Source of the DNA: UBA7359 sp964523895
GTDB lineage: Bacteria; Pseudomonadota; Gammaproteobacteria; Eutrophobiales; Eutrophobiaceae
Length of the DNA: 64,000 nt
Direction: 5' to 3'
NCBI GenBank assembly: GCA_964523895.1
Contig: CAZGBJ010000004.1
Location: 60,859 to 124,858, forward strand
Positions 1-8,164 of the stretch are shown here, one piece after another; position 1 is the first letter of the stretch; each line of letters opens with the position of its first letter. A program made the position numbers and the translations under genes. A model generated the notes under the pieces. The model made no database searches, was not told the DNA's origin, and worked only from the letters and a program-made list of their open reading frames with translations.

Positions 1-2
1 AA

Positions 3-656
3 ACACAGGCAAATCGTGATGAAGCTCTGGCTAAGATAAAAATAGTGAAGGCTAAATTAGCAATGGCACGCGATGAATTTAATAGAACACTTGTGCGAGC
101 TCCATTTTCTGGTGTTGTTACCGAACGTTATAAAACACCCGGAGAAAGAGTTGAAGCTGGTGATCAAATTGTTCGCTTGATTAATACAGATAAGCTGGAA
201 ATTCAGGCTCGAATACAACAAGTATCTTTTGAACACATAAGGGCAGGAGATACTTTGTCGATTAAAGGCCCTGCCGCTGAAATTGATGGAACTGTTCGAA
301 CAGTAATTCCTGTCGGTGATGATGTTTCAAGATTGTATGAAATTCGTATTGAATTTAATAAGGAAGCCTGGTCAGCAGGAACAGCGGTACAGATAGCTAG
401 TCCGATTAATAAAAAACAAAACGTCATTGCTGTTTCACGTGACGCCCTGGTCATACGGCAATCAGGTGTCGTTATTTACAGAGTAAACAAAGATAATCAG
501 GCAGAGCTTGTTCCAGTAAAGACAGGCGTTGCTAATACAACGCATATACAGCTTATCGGTGATATAAACGTAGATGATAAAATAATCGTTCGTGGCAATG
601 AGCGCTTACGTCCTGGTCAAACTGTGCAAATAATTGGCAATATTAATAAGCAGTGA
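3..656 (+). CDS. RND efflux periplasmic adaptor subunit (5'-truncated)
   Basis: The reading frame is open from the first base of the window, so the N-terminus (signal peptide, first half of the hairpin) lies outside. What remains begins in the alpha-helical hairpin and runs into the lipoyl half-motif TLVRAPFSGVVTERY, the usual return strand of HlyD/AcrA-type membrane fusion proteins, then beta-barrel and membrane-proximal domains. Adaptors of this family link an inner-membrane RND pump to an outer-membrane channel. The stop codon overlaps the GTG start of the pump gene by four bases, so the two are translationally coupled. Substrate cannot be told. An internal GTG at 45 exists but is not a real start, because the homologous protein continues upstream of it. 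Confidence 0.9.
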   Translation, partial: TQANRDEALAKIKIVKAKLAMARDEFNRTLVRAPFSGVVTERYKTPGERVEAGDQIVRLINTDKLEIQARIQQVSFEHIRAGDTLSIKGPAAEIDGTVRTVIPVGDDVSRLYEIRIEFNKEAWSAGTAVQIASPINKKQNVIAVSRDALVIRQSGVVIYRVNKDNQAELVPVKTGVANTTHIQLIGDINVDDKIIVRGNERLRPGQTVQIIGNINKQ

Positions 657-3600
657 ATATAACGCGTTCATGTTTGGATAATCCGGTTGCTTTACTTGTT
701 GCGATTATTCTTCTAATAATATTTGGTTCTATCAGTCTTTCACATCTGCCCATCCAGTTAACACCTGAATTAGAAGAACCTGAAATCACCATAAGAACAA
801 ATTGGCGAGCGGCTGCGCCAAATGAAGTTGAAGCAGAAATAATTGAGCCACAAGAAGATGTCTTAAGGGGCTTGCCCGGTTTAACTGAAATTCGTGCCAA
901 TGCATTTGAAGGACAAAGCGATATAAATTTGACCTTCAATGTTGAAACAGATATGCGCAGGGCATTGATTGAAGTAATGAATCGTCTAAATCAAGTGCCT
1001 GATTATCCTGACGATGTTGATGAGCCGTTAATCACTTCAGTAGGTCAGGATGCACGCGCTATTGGCTGGTTCATTATTAAAACAGATGATAATAATGAAA
1101 GGCCAATTGAATCTTATAAAGATTTTGTTGAAGAAGTCGTGCAGTCTCGTTTCGAGCGTGTTCCTGGTGTGGCTCGTTCAGAAATATACGGAGGTAGTGA
1201 TAGGGAATTACGAATTACTTTTGATCCATACAAGGTAGCCAGTTTTGGCCTGGAACTTGATAAAGTAATGAAGTTAGCAGGAACCAGTAAAGATATATCA
1301 GCAGGTACTGCTGATATTGGTAAACGTGAGTACAGTATTCGATTTGCCGGAAAATATGCTGCGACTGATCTTGGTGAGATGATATTGGAATGGCGTGATG
1401 GCAGGCCCATTTATCTGAGAGATGTTGCCACTATTGAGCAGCGTCTCACAGATAAGAATAGTTTTGTGCTGACTAAGGGAACAACATCGATAGCGATAAA
1501 TGCGCAGCGTGAAACCGGCGTGAATGTACTTGAAGTCATGTCCGGTTTACATAAAGCAGTAGATGAGTTGAACAATGGTCATTTGAAACGTGCAAATTTA
1601 TCTATCGAACAAGTCTATGATGAAACAATATATATTCATCGTTCAATTGAAATGTTACGCAACAATCTAGGTTTGGGTATTGCGCTTGCAATAGTTGTCT
1701 TGTTTTTGTTTCTGTTAAAGTTTCCAGCAACTCTGGTTGTCGCTGCATCGATCCCTATCTGTTTAATTACCAGTTTTAGCGTAATGGAACTGACCGGACG
1801 CACTTTGAATATTATTTCGCTTGCTGGTCTTGCCTTTGCTGTTGGTATGGTACTCGATGCATCAATCGTTATTCTTGAAAATATTGTGCGTTTACGCGAA
1901 CGTGGGCTCTCTGCGGAAGATGCATCTACACAGGGTACAAGTCAGGTATGGGGCGCTTTGCTTGCGTCGACAGCAACGACAATCGCTATATTTTTGCCTA
2001 TTGTTTTTCTTCGGGATGAAGTCGGTCAGTTATTTTCTGATCTTGCAATAACAATAACTGCTGCAATTGCAGTTTCATTGTTGACCGCGATAACAGTAGT
2101 TCCGACAGGTGCTAAAATCTTTCTAGCTCGCAAAACTTTTATTGATCCTTACAGCAAGCTATGGAAAGTCTTGTGTCAATTTATTATGGCATTAACTAAC
2201 ACGCCTGTTCGTCGTAGCTTTTGGATAGTAATATTAATTTCTATTCCTTTAGTTGTAATGGTCATATTAAAACCCAAGGCTGATTATTTGCCCGATGGTA
2301 ATCAGAATTTAGCCTATGCTTTTATATTACCGCCGCCGGGAAGCAATATTGAGACAATTGAAAAAGAAATGGGCGAAATTGTGGCAAGTCGAATGCAGCC
2401 ACATATTGATGAAGAAGCTGAACCGTATATTAAGCATTACTTTTTTGTCGCCTTTTCAAGAGGCGTGTTTATGGGAGCACGGGCAAAAAATAATGATGAT
2501 GTCGATAAACTTGTGCCGCTTATCAATTCTGTTGTGCAAGGTTTTCCCGACTCTATTGCTTTTGCAAAACAAGCTTCGTTATTTCGCGGTTTTGGTTCAG
2601 GCCGTACTATTGACATCAATATTCAGTCAAAAGATCTACCTTCACTAATGAATGCTGCGCTGAGTGCCTTTATCCCAATATCTGCTATATATCCTAATAC
2701 ACGGCCACGTCCAGGACTTGAGTTAGCGAAACCCGAATTGAGATTAATGCCAAATGATCGGCGTATATCCGAAGCGGGTTGGGATCGTTCTATTGTTGCT
2801 GCTTTTGCTCAAACCTTGGGTGATGGGCGTTTTATCGGAGATTATTTCAATGGTGAGGAAACTTTAGATATTATCTTGCGAGCCAAACACTGGAATACGC
2901 CCGAAGAGTTGAAAGCTATTCCGGTCATGACGCCTGATGCAGGGGTACTTCCTTTAAGTGAACTGGTTAATGTTGTTCGAACTGCCGGACCAGAAGTAGT
3001 CAGACGTATTAACCGTAGAAGAACAGTAACACTCGAAGTATCACCGCCGGCAACCGTTTCTCTGGAAGAAGCATTGGCGATTATAAAGACCGATATCGAA
3101 CCTCAAATACTGAAGCAATTACCTGAAGACGGTGATATTCAATACGGTGGAACAGCGGATAAACTGCTTACTGCGCTGGATAACATGTTGGGCAGTTTTT
3201 TATTGGCGATTACTATTCTCTATCTATTAATGAGCGCGATGTTTCGTTCATTCAAAGACAGTCTGTTGGTCATGCTTTCAATCCCTCTGGCTACTTTTGG
3301 TGGTGTTCTGGCATTGTATTCCATTAATCTGGTCAGTTTTCAGGCGATGGATTTATTAACCATGATTGGTTTTATTATATTACTTGGCTTGGTCGTCAAT
3401 AATGCTATTTTGCTAGTACATCAGGCAAGAATTGCAGAAAGAGAGGGACACTCCAGAAAAGAGGCTGTTGAAGAGGCGATTTTATTGCGCTTACGGCCTA
3501 TTATGATGAGTACCTTAACGAGTATTTTTGGTATGTTGCCTTTATTATTAATTCCTGGTGCGGGTACCGAATTATATCGAGGATTAGCTGCTGTGATTGT

Positions 3601-3691
3601 CGGTGGCATGATGGTGAGTACATTTTTTACACTCATCTTATTGCCTAGCCTATTACGAATAGGTGAATCAAAAAGAGTCGCACTTGTCTGA
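653..3691 (+). CDS. RND-family efflux pump permease (AcrB/HAE1-like)
   Basis: Inner-membrane proton-driven exporter of the RND superfamily, 1012 aa, a normal length. A TM segment near residues 10-30 is followed by a large periplasmic loop, a TM block from about residue 335, a second loop from about 545 and a final TM block from about 855. The proton-relay helix TM4 (about residues 397-409) reads GMVLDASIVILEN: one Asp is kept where drug pumps carry an Asp-Asp pair. TM10 (about residue 910) reads GLVVNNAILLV, without the usual lysine. This differs from the classical Asp-Asp-Lys relay and resembles pumps with a single TM4 Asp such as CusA, so a drug substrate should not be assumed. GTG start, translationally coupled to the adaptor. 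Confidence 0.92.
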   Translation: MNITRSCLDNPVALLVAIILLIIFGSISLSHLPIQLTPELEEPEITIRTNWRAAAPNEVEAEIIEPQEDVLRGLPGLTEIRANAFEGQSDINLTFNVETDMRRALIEVMNRLNQVPDYPDDVDEPLITSVGQDARAIGWFIIKTDDNNERPIESYKDFVEEVVQSRFERVPGVARSEIYGGSDRELRITFDPYKVASFGLELDKVMKLAGTSKDISAGTADIGKREYSIRFAGKYAATDLGEMILEWRDGRPIYLRDVATIEQRLTDKNSFVLTKGTTSIAINAQRETGVNVLEVMSGLHKAVDELNNGHLKRANLSIEQVYDETIYIHRSIEMLRNNLGLGIALAIVVLFLFLLKFPATLVVAASIPICLITSFSVMELTGRTLNIISLAGLAFAVGMVLDASIVILENIVRLRERGLSAEDASTQGTSQVWGALLASTATTIAIFLPIVFLRDEVGQLFSDLAITITAAIAVSLLTAITVVPTGAKIFLARKTFIDPYSKLWKVLCQFIMALTNTPVRRSFWIVILISIPLVVMVILKPKADYLPDGNQNLAYAFILPPPGSNIETIEKEMGEIVASRMQPHIDEEAEPYIKHYFFVAFSRGVFMGARAKNNDDVDKLVPLINSVVQGFPDSIAFAKQASLFRGFGSGRTIDINIQSKDLPSLMNAALSAFIPISAIYPNTRPRPGLELAKPELRLMPNDRRISEAGWDRSIVAAFAQTLGDGRFIGDYFNGEETLDIILRAKHWNTPEELKAIPVMTPDAGVLPLSELVNVVRTAGPEVVRRINRRRTVTLEVSPPATVSLEEALAIIKTDIEPQILKQLPEDGDIQYGGTADKLLTALDNMLGSFLLAITILYLLMSAMFRSFKDSLLVMLSIPLATFGGVLALYSINLVSFQAMDLLTMIGFIILLGLVVNNAILLVHQARIAEREGHSRKEAVEEAILLRLRPIMMSTLTSIFGMLPLLLIPGAGTELYRGLAAVIVGGMMVSTFFTLILLPSLLRIGESKRVALV

Positions 3692-3750
3692 GAAATTACA
3701 GCTATTAGTTCGCAATTAATGATTTTTCTATTGCAGCCGATTCTGTTTTT

Positions 3751-3779
3751 ATGAAAATATATGAAAATATATGAAAATA
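3751..3779 (+). repeat. Three tandem copies of a decamer ATGAAAATAT
   Basis: Three head-to-tail copies of ATGAAAATAT (the last ends in C) lie just upstream of the L,D-transpeptidase. The true start at 3799 begins ATGAAAATAA, so it looks like a fourth copy displaced by 19 bases. The copies offer out-of-register ATG codons and no clear Shine-Dalgarno sequence. Seen directly; any function is unknown. Confidence 0.7.
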
Positions 3780-3798
3780 CACACAAAACAGTCATTTT

Positions 3799-4935
3799 AT
3801 GAAAATAACAGTTAATTTTGTTGCCTTAATATTCCTGTCTCTATGCAATGTTTCCAGTGCATATGCGAATCGTTATGAATTAAGTGATTCAGGCGACACG
3901 GTTATTGGTGAAACCAGTATTGTTAAAGCAGATGAGCGTGAGACTTTGCTCGATATAGCGCGTCGTTATGGTTTTGGTTATCAGGACATGAAACTGGTCA
4001 ATCCTGATGTCGATACCTGGCTACCGGGAGAGGGACAAGAAATATTATTGCCTGCGCAATTTATTTTGCCCGTCGCACCGAAGAAGGGCATTGTTTTAAA
4101 TGTTCCGGAAATGCGCTTATATTTTTATTTGCCAAAAGAGACGGGAAAACCACAAGAAGTCATTACTTATCCGCTTGGTGTTGGACGTTCAGGTTGGAAT
4201 ACGCCTTATATCAATACAAATATTATTGAGAAAAAAACGAATCCTAACTGGTATCCACCAGAATCCATTAGAAAAGAACATGAAGAGGCAGGTGACCCAC
4301 TGCCAAAAATAGTTAAATCTGGTCCGGATAATCCCTTAGGTGCATACGCCATGCGCTTAGGACAACCTGATTACCTGATTCATGGAACGAATAAGCCTTA
4401 TGGGATAGGTATGCGTGTTAGTCATGGTTGTATTCGTTTATATCCTGAAGATATCGAAGCTCTTTTTTCTGAAGTTGCACTTAAAACAGCCGTGAATATT
4501 ATTAATCAGCCTTATAAGATCGGTGTAAAAGACAGTGTGATTTATCTTGAGGCTCATCCTTTTCTAGATGAAGATATGGAACAATATGAAAATAACCTGA
4601 CAAGTGTTGTCTCGTTAATCGTTGAAATATCAAATGAGAAAAATTACGAACTTGATTGGTCTAAAGCATATGAAGCAATCGGTAATCCGAGTGGGTTACC
4701 TGTTGCAATAGGAATGTATTTGCCTGAAACTCTACAAGAAAAGGTAGCTAAAAAATCAAATAAAATTATTCAGGCAAAAGTAGTTGAAAAACCAAGTGAG
4801 GTTCTTCAGGTAAAAGTGGCGGAAACATTAGGTGAGACTCTTCAGGCAAAAGTGGCTGAAAAGTTAAACAAGGACCTTACTCAGGCCGAGAAAGTTAATT
4901 TGCAGTTACGTCTTGACTCAAATCTTACAAATTAA
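3799..4935 (+). CDS. L,D-transpeptidase with LysM-like region (ErfK/YbiS family)
   Basis: Periplasmic cysteine transpeptidase that forms 3-3 peptidoglycan crosslinks or anchors lipoprotein to peptidoglycan. An N-terminal signal peptide ends near ANRYELSD (about residue 24). A LysM-like stretch (DERETLLDIARRYGFGYQDM, about 46-65) precedes the YkuD catalytic domain. The active-site signature HGTNKPYGIG...SHGCIR (about residues 195-214) carries the catalytic His and Cys. After the catalytic domain, residues 312-359 are four 12-residue repeats of the form LQxKVAExxxxx, a low-complexity tail not typical of the family. The start ATG at 3799 lacks a strong ribosome binding site. No close operon partner; the alanine-rich lipoprotein nearby could be a substrate, but that is a guess. 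Confidence 0.9.
   Translation: MKITVNFVALIFLSLCNVSSAYANRYELSDSGDTVIGETSIVKADERETLLDIARRYGFGYQDMKLVNPDVDTWLPGEGQEILLPAQFILPVAPKKGIVLNVPEMRLYFYLPKETGKPQEVITYPLGVGRSGWNTPYINTNIIEKKTNPNWYPPESIRKEHEEAGDPLPKIVKSGPDNPLGAYAMRLGQPDYLIHGTNKPYGIGMRVSHGCIRLYPEDIEALFSEVALKTAVNIINQPYKIGVKDSVIYLEAHPFLDEDMEQYENNLTSVVSLIVEISNEKNYELDWSKAYEAIGNPSGLPVAIGMYLPETLQEKVAKKSNKIIQAKVVEKPSEVLQVKVAETLGETLQAKVAEKLNKDLTQAEKVNLQLRLDSNLTN
4732..4875 (+). repeat. Four degenerate 36-bp tandem repeats inside the L,D-transpeptidase gene
   Basis: Units at 4732-4767, 4768-4803, 4804-4839 and 4840-4875 each encode a 12-residue unit: LQEKVAKKSNKI, IQAKVVEKPSEV, LQVKVAETLGET, LQAKVAEKLNKD. The period is exact and in frame, with drift between copies. 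It may form an extended or coiled segment after the catalytic domain. Confidence 0.85.
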
Positions 4936-4995
4936 TGGGTAGTCGGGAATTTCCTATAGCGCCTACTTTTGGTGTCTCGGTCGCTATTCCAGCCT

Positions 4996-5218
4996 ATCCA
5001 TTTCCAAGCATCCAGTGTAATTCACCTTTCTCGACAGCTCGTTCGGTAATTGCTCCTGCATTACTCTACTACCTACGTCCGTGTAGGCATCCCGACGCTG
5101 TCTACCGCTTATATCCTTGTAGGCGTCGCTGCTCCTGCGCATCCATTTCTAAACATCCAGTGTAATTCACCTTTCTCGACAGCTCGTTCCCGACGCTGTC
5201 TATCGCTTATATCCCTGT
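4996..5218. repeat. Non-coding duplicated block (49-bp and 30-bp direct repeats)
   Basis: A 49-bp segment at 4996-5044 recurs at 5141-5189 with two mismatches. A 30-bp segment beginning CCCGACGCTGTCTA at 5091-5120 recurs at 5189-5218 with two mismatches. Together they form an interleaved partial duplication between the L,D-transpeptidase stop and the lipoprotein terminator. Short open frames that cross this block read out the repeats and look non-coding. The block leads directly into the hairpin repeat at 5229. Confidence 0.8.
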
Positions 5219-5228
5219 TTACATCGTT

Positions 5229-5280
5229 GCTCCTGCGCATCCATGCGCCCGCAACATACAGTACATCCTGTACATAAAAA
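5229..5280 (+). repeat. Dispersed hairpin repeat, copy 1
   Basis: Contains GCGCATCCATGCGC (stem with a CC turn) followed by CATACAG and GTACATCCTGTAC (stem GTACA/TGTAC, loop TCC), then ATAAAA running into a terminator. Related copies are at 14481 (inverted), 21803 and 60001. Similarity between copies was judged by eye. Confidence 0.75.
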
Positions 5281-5312
5281 AGCCCCGATTAATGAAAATC
5301 AGGGCTTTTTTA
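5276..5312 (-). terminator. Rho-independent terminator, bidirectional
   Basis: AGCCCCGAT and ATCAGGGCT form a stem around a short AT-rich loop, flanked by A6 on the left and T6 on the right, so it can work on both strands. On the minus strand it closes the alanine-rich lipoprotein gene. On the plus strand it would stop read-through from the L,D-transpeptidase side. Confidence 0.85.
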
Positions 5313-5338
5313 AAACTAAGAAAAAGTATTATTAATTC

Positions 5339-5623
5339 TTATTTCATCATTGCTTTTTCGAACATACGGTCAAGCTTTTGTGAATTAGCACCGCAACATT
5401 CTAGTGCTGCATCAGCTGTACCTTGAGCTTGTTGAGCAGCATAAGCAGCTTCAGACGCGATACCGTGTCCTAGTGTTGCTAGGTTATATGCATCAGTTGC
5501 TTTTGCCATTGCAGCAGCAGCAGCAGCTTTAGCGGCATTGACTTGGGTCATGTCTCCAGCACAACCGCCAAGCATAGCGAGCGAAAGTGCTAAAACAGAT
5601 ACTTTAATAATTTTAGATTGCAT
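5339..5623 (-). CDS. Alanine-rich outer-membrane lipoprotein (Lpp/OprI-like)
   Basis: A 94-residue lipoprotein. The signal peptide ends in a lipobox, SLAMLGGC, with Cys about residue 21. The mature part is an alanine-rich helix (QVNAAKAAAAAAMAKATDAY) of the type that makes alanine-zipper trimers in OprI/Lpp. The start at 5623 is preferred because GGAGAA sits about eight bases upstream and the signal peptide is complete; an in-frame start at 5656 adds 11 unlikely residues. Monocistronic, with a plausible sigma-70 promoter at 5696-5724 and a strong terminator. An unusual Cys-Cys pair (LECCGAN) lies near the C-terminus. A structural envelope role is inferred. Confidence 0.8.
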   Translation of the reverse strand: MQSKIIKVSVLALSLAMLGGCAGDMTQVNAAKAAAAAAMAKATDAYNLATLGHGIASEAAYAAQQAQGTADAALECCGANSQKLDRMFEKAMMK

Positions 5624-5695
5624 AGTTTGTTCTCCAGTTAAACTAAATAAACTCATGCTGAGGTTATCCCCCAGTTCTCCAGTTATGGTTCGCCA

Positions 5696-5724
5696 ATAAT
5701 GACCTATTTCAAAGTGTTAATCAA
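5696..5724 (-). promoter_or_regulatory. Candidate sigma-70 promoter for the lipoprotein gene
   Basis: On the minus strand TTGATT (5719-5724) and CATTAT (5696-5701) are separated by 17 bases, about 70 bases upstream of the start codon. Inference from consensus only. Confidence 0.45.
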
Positions 5725-5812
5725 TTTTTATGAGTAAAAACGTGACAAATTTGTCCAAACCTAATATCTCAAACTAGACAATTAAGTTATTAATTGTACT
5801 CGACTTATGATT

Positions 5813-6181
5813 TTAACGCCCGACAGCCGTACCTGATCTTTTTAAGCGTTTGTCATAGTGATCAAATGTAAAATTGATTAATGCACTCTCGAGACCAGAC
5901 ATTGGGTTCTCGCCACAATATTCCTGAAGCCAGTCAATAACGTCATTTTCGTTCATTTTGTTGGTAATGCTGTAAGTCTTTTCTGTAAAAATATTATAGG
6001 CTGTCAGGAATCCCTTTATATAATGCCTATATTTTTCAGCATCATCTCCTGCAATGCCCTGGTTGTACCCGAAACAGGATTTTTTCCCCAAGCCCCATAC
6101 AGCATAATTTCCATTACTATCAACAGCGAATGCGGCTGTCGATGTCAGTATCATGATTAATATGATCATTAATGACTTCAT
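5813..6181 (-). CDS. Small exported protein of unknown function
   Basis: 122 residues with a clear signal peptide cleaved after ALA-type residues (TSTAAFA, about residue 19). The mature part has two cysteines (KKSCFGYNQG and LQEYCGENP) that could form a disulfide, and the stretch DVIDWLQEYCGENP followed by a helix. The layout resembles small Rap1a/Tai-type immunity proteins and other helical periplasmic proteins, but this is weak. It lies downstream of the aminotransferase on the same strand with a 38-base gap, so the two may be co-transcribed. Function not recognised. Confidence 0.7.
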   Translation of the reverse strand: MKSLMIILIMILTSTAAFAVDSNGNYAVWGLGKKSCFGYNQGIAGDDAEKYRHYIKGFLTAYNIFTEKTYSITNKMNENDVIDWLQEYCGENPMSGLESALINFTFDHYDKRLKRSGTAVGR

Positions 6182-6219
6182 TTTACTACCTCTTTTTATT
6201 AATAGTTTATTTTATATCA

Positions 6220-7398
6220 TCATCCGATAATGTCTGTAAGACCATTGATCAAGCGTTGAATTCCCATATCAGATGTTTTTTTGTCTAGTGCGCCATAGGC
6301 AATGCGGCAATAACAACCGTCATTCATGCCAAATGTTTCGCCAGGTATCACGGCGATTTTATGTTCCTTTATCAATCGCTCAACAATTTGCATCCCTGTG
6401 AGTGCAGTATTTAATTTTATCAAAAAATAAAATGCACCCATAGTATTAGGGGTTGTACATATCTTTTTGATACTTTGCAATGCAGCATATAGTTCATCTC
6501 GAACGGTTTTAATCTGTTTTAAGTGAAATAAAGTATAGTTTTGTCCTGCTTCCAAGGCGGCGATAGCGGCCTCCTGTGTTACGCGTGCAGGGCAAATAAG
6601 GTTGGTGTCCTGAACTTTTTTAACAGCCAGGTAGAGATGATCTGGAATGAGCATATAACCTATACGCCAACTGGCAAAACCATAAGCTTTAGATAGGGAA
6701 TAGAGTGAAATAGTGTGTTCTTCTGAATCCTGGATACTGGCAACAGAAAAATGTTTTGCGTCATCATAAGTAAAGTATTCGTATGCCTCATCAGAAATGT
6801 GATAAATCCCTTTTTTCTTACATAGCTTGTTTATCTCTCTTAATGTTGTTTCAGAATAAACAGCACCAGAGGGATTGTTTGGCGAGACAGTTACTACGGC
6901 TCTGGTTTTCGCTGTGATAGCTGCAGCAATATCATCCAGTATGGGCTGATAATCAGAATCAGTTTTAACAATGACCGGTTTACAGCCCAGCATATTTATT
7001 GCCATTTCATGATTGAAATAATAGGGGCGCAGTAAAATGATTTCATCGCCAGGGTCGGTGATTGCGATTGTGGCATTCATGAATGCCATGTTAGCACCAG
7101 CAGTGACAACAATTTTTTGCTGATCTATTAAATTAATATTGTTTTCATTTCTGAGCTTGCTTGAAATAGAATTTCTTAATTCAGCCAATCCTTCAACGGC
7201 TGAATACAAATGATAGTCTTGTGATAAATCTATTTGAGATGCTCGATCTAATGCAGATTGTGGCGGGTCGAAATATACGACACCTTGTCCTAATGAGACA
7301 GTGCCAGGTGTTTCATCAATCAAATTAGCAATGGTTGGAATAATAGGTGATTGTATATCACTCATTCTCTGGCTAGCAGTATAGGATTTGCTTCGCAT
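6220..7398 (-). CDS. Pyridoxal-phosphate aminotransferase, class I/II
   Basis: Fold-type I PLP enzyme of 392 aa, close to AspC/KatB-like family length. N-terminal GTVSLGQGVVYFDPP matches the usual substrate-loop entry. SPNNPSGAVYS is the conserved Asn-containing cofactor motif, SDEAYEYF the Asp/Tyr pair, and SLSKAYGFASWRIGY holds the Schiff-base lysine near residue 236. Near the end YCRIAYG carries the carboxylate-binding arginine. These support an amino acid:2-oxo acid aminotransferase. The exact substrate cannot be read from the sequence, and there are no pathway neighbours. Cytoplasmic. Confidence 0.88.
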   Translation of the reverse strand: MRSKSYTASQRMSDIQSPIIPTIANLIDETPGTVSLGQGVVYFDPPQSALDRASQIDLSQDYHLYSAVEGLAELRNSISSKLRNENNINLIDQQKIVVTAGANMAFMNATIAITDPGDEIILLRPYYFNHEMAINMLGCKPVIVKTDSDYQPILDDIAAAITAKTRAVVTVSPNNPSGAVYSETTLREINKLCKKKGIYHISDEAYEYFTYDDAKHFSVASIQDSEEHTISLYSLSKAYGFASWRIGYMLIPDHLYLAVKKVQDTNLICPARVTQEAAIAALEAGQNYTLFHLKQIKTVRDELYAALQSIKKICTTPNTMGAFYFLIKLNTALTGMQIVERLIKEHKIAVIPGETFGMNDGCYCRIAYGALDKKTSDMGIQRLINGLTDIIG

Positions 7399-7483
7399 CG
7401 TCTTTAAGAACAGCTATAGATAGTAAACAATATAAGTTGGCTACTTCTTTTTATGACGTATAGAAGATGAAAAGTGGGATAAA

Positions 7484-8059
7484 TTATTGACTATCAGGGA
7501 ACAGCATATTTCGTCCTGAAAATTGACTCTTCAGAAAATCCATCTGATCAGCAAGAATTTTTCTGTTTGATAAAGCCAGATATTCAGCCCAATTAGGTAT
7601 AAAAGGGACTGCCAATAACGGCATGTGTGCTTTTTCAGGGATACGATTTCCTTTTCTTGTATTGCAACTGCGACATGCTGATACAACATTTGACCATCGA
7701 TCTTTTCCGCCTTTAGAGATGGGAATGACATGATCACGCGTTAGTGAATGGTTGTTAAATGTGCCACCACAGTACATACATAAATAAGCATCGCGTAGAA
7801 ATAATTCTCTATTTGTTAACGGTGGAATAGTACGTTTACCGTGTTTTATGTGGTTTGAGCGTTTAATTGCGATAATGGAATTTATTTTGACGATAGAGCG
7901 TTTACCGGATAAGCGGCTGACTCCGCCACGAAAGCTAAACAAACTCTCGCCAGCAGTCCAGGCAATCATTTCGCGAGCATGTAGATTGACGGCATTTTGC
8001 CATGGAATCCATCTTATTGGCGAACCTGCAACATCTAGTCGTAAAATTAAGGGTGTCAT
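7484..8059 (-). CDS. HNH endonuclease-family protein
   Basis: 191 residues. The C-terminal half has the HNH signature with two CxxC zinc knuckles: LCMYCGGTF, then SLTRDHVIPISKGGKDRWSN with the active-site His, then ACRSCNTRKGNR. The N-terminal half begins LRLDVAGSPIRWIPWQNA, a conserved lead-in in a widespread proteobacterial group of stand-alone HNH proteins often encoded in the core genome. No methylase or phage gene is adjacent, so a restriction role is not supported. Divergent from mazG. Biological role unknown. Confidence 0.85.
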   Translation of the reverse strand: MTPLILRLDVAGSPIRWIPWQNAVNLHAREMIAWTAGESLFSFRGGVSRLSGKRSIVKINSIIAIKRSNHIKHGKRTIPPLTNRELFLRDAYLCMYCGGTFNNHSLTRDHVIPISKGGKDRWSNVVSACRSCNTRKGNRIPEKAHMPLLAVPFIPNWAEYLALSNRKILADQMDFLKSQFSGRNMLFPDSQ

Positions 8060-8164
8060 ATCACATTTATCGTTGTTTTGAGTTTTGTAATGTTTTTTGT
8101 CTTAGAATATGAGTTCCTGTTTTATTCTAAACATTAACCAAGGTCAAGTCTGAGATAATTGCTA

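Noticed and set aside
4935..5277. Two overlapping short open frames in the repeat block
   Set aside because: They simply translate the duplicated segments, have no ribosome binding site and change with repeat copies; non-coding repeat is the better reading.
7484..8059. HNH protein as part of a defence or phage module
   Set aside because: Neighbours are housekeeping genes, and this HNH group is common in core chromosomes.
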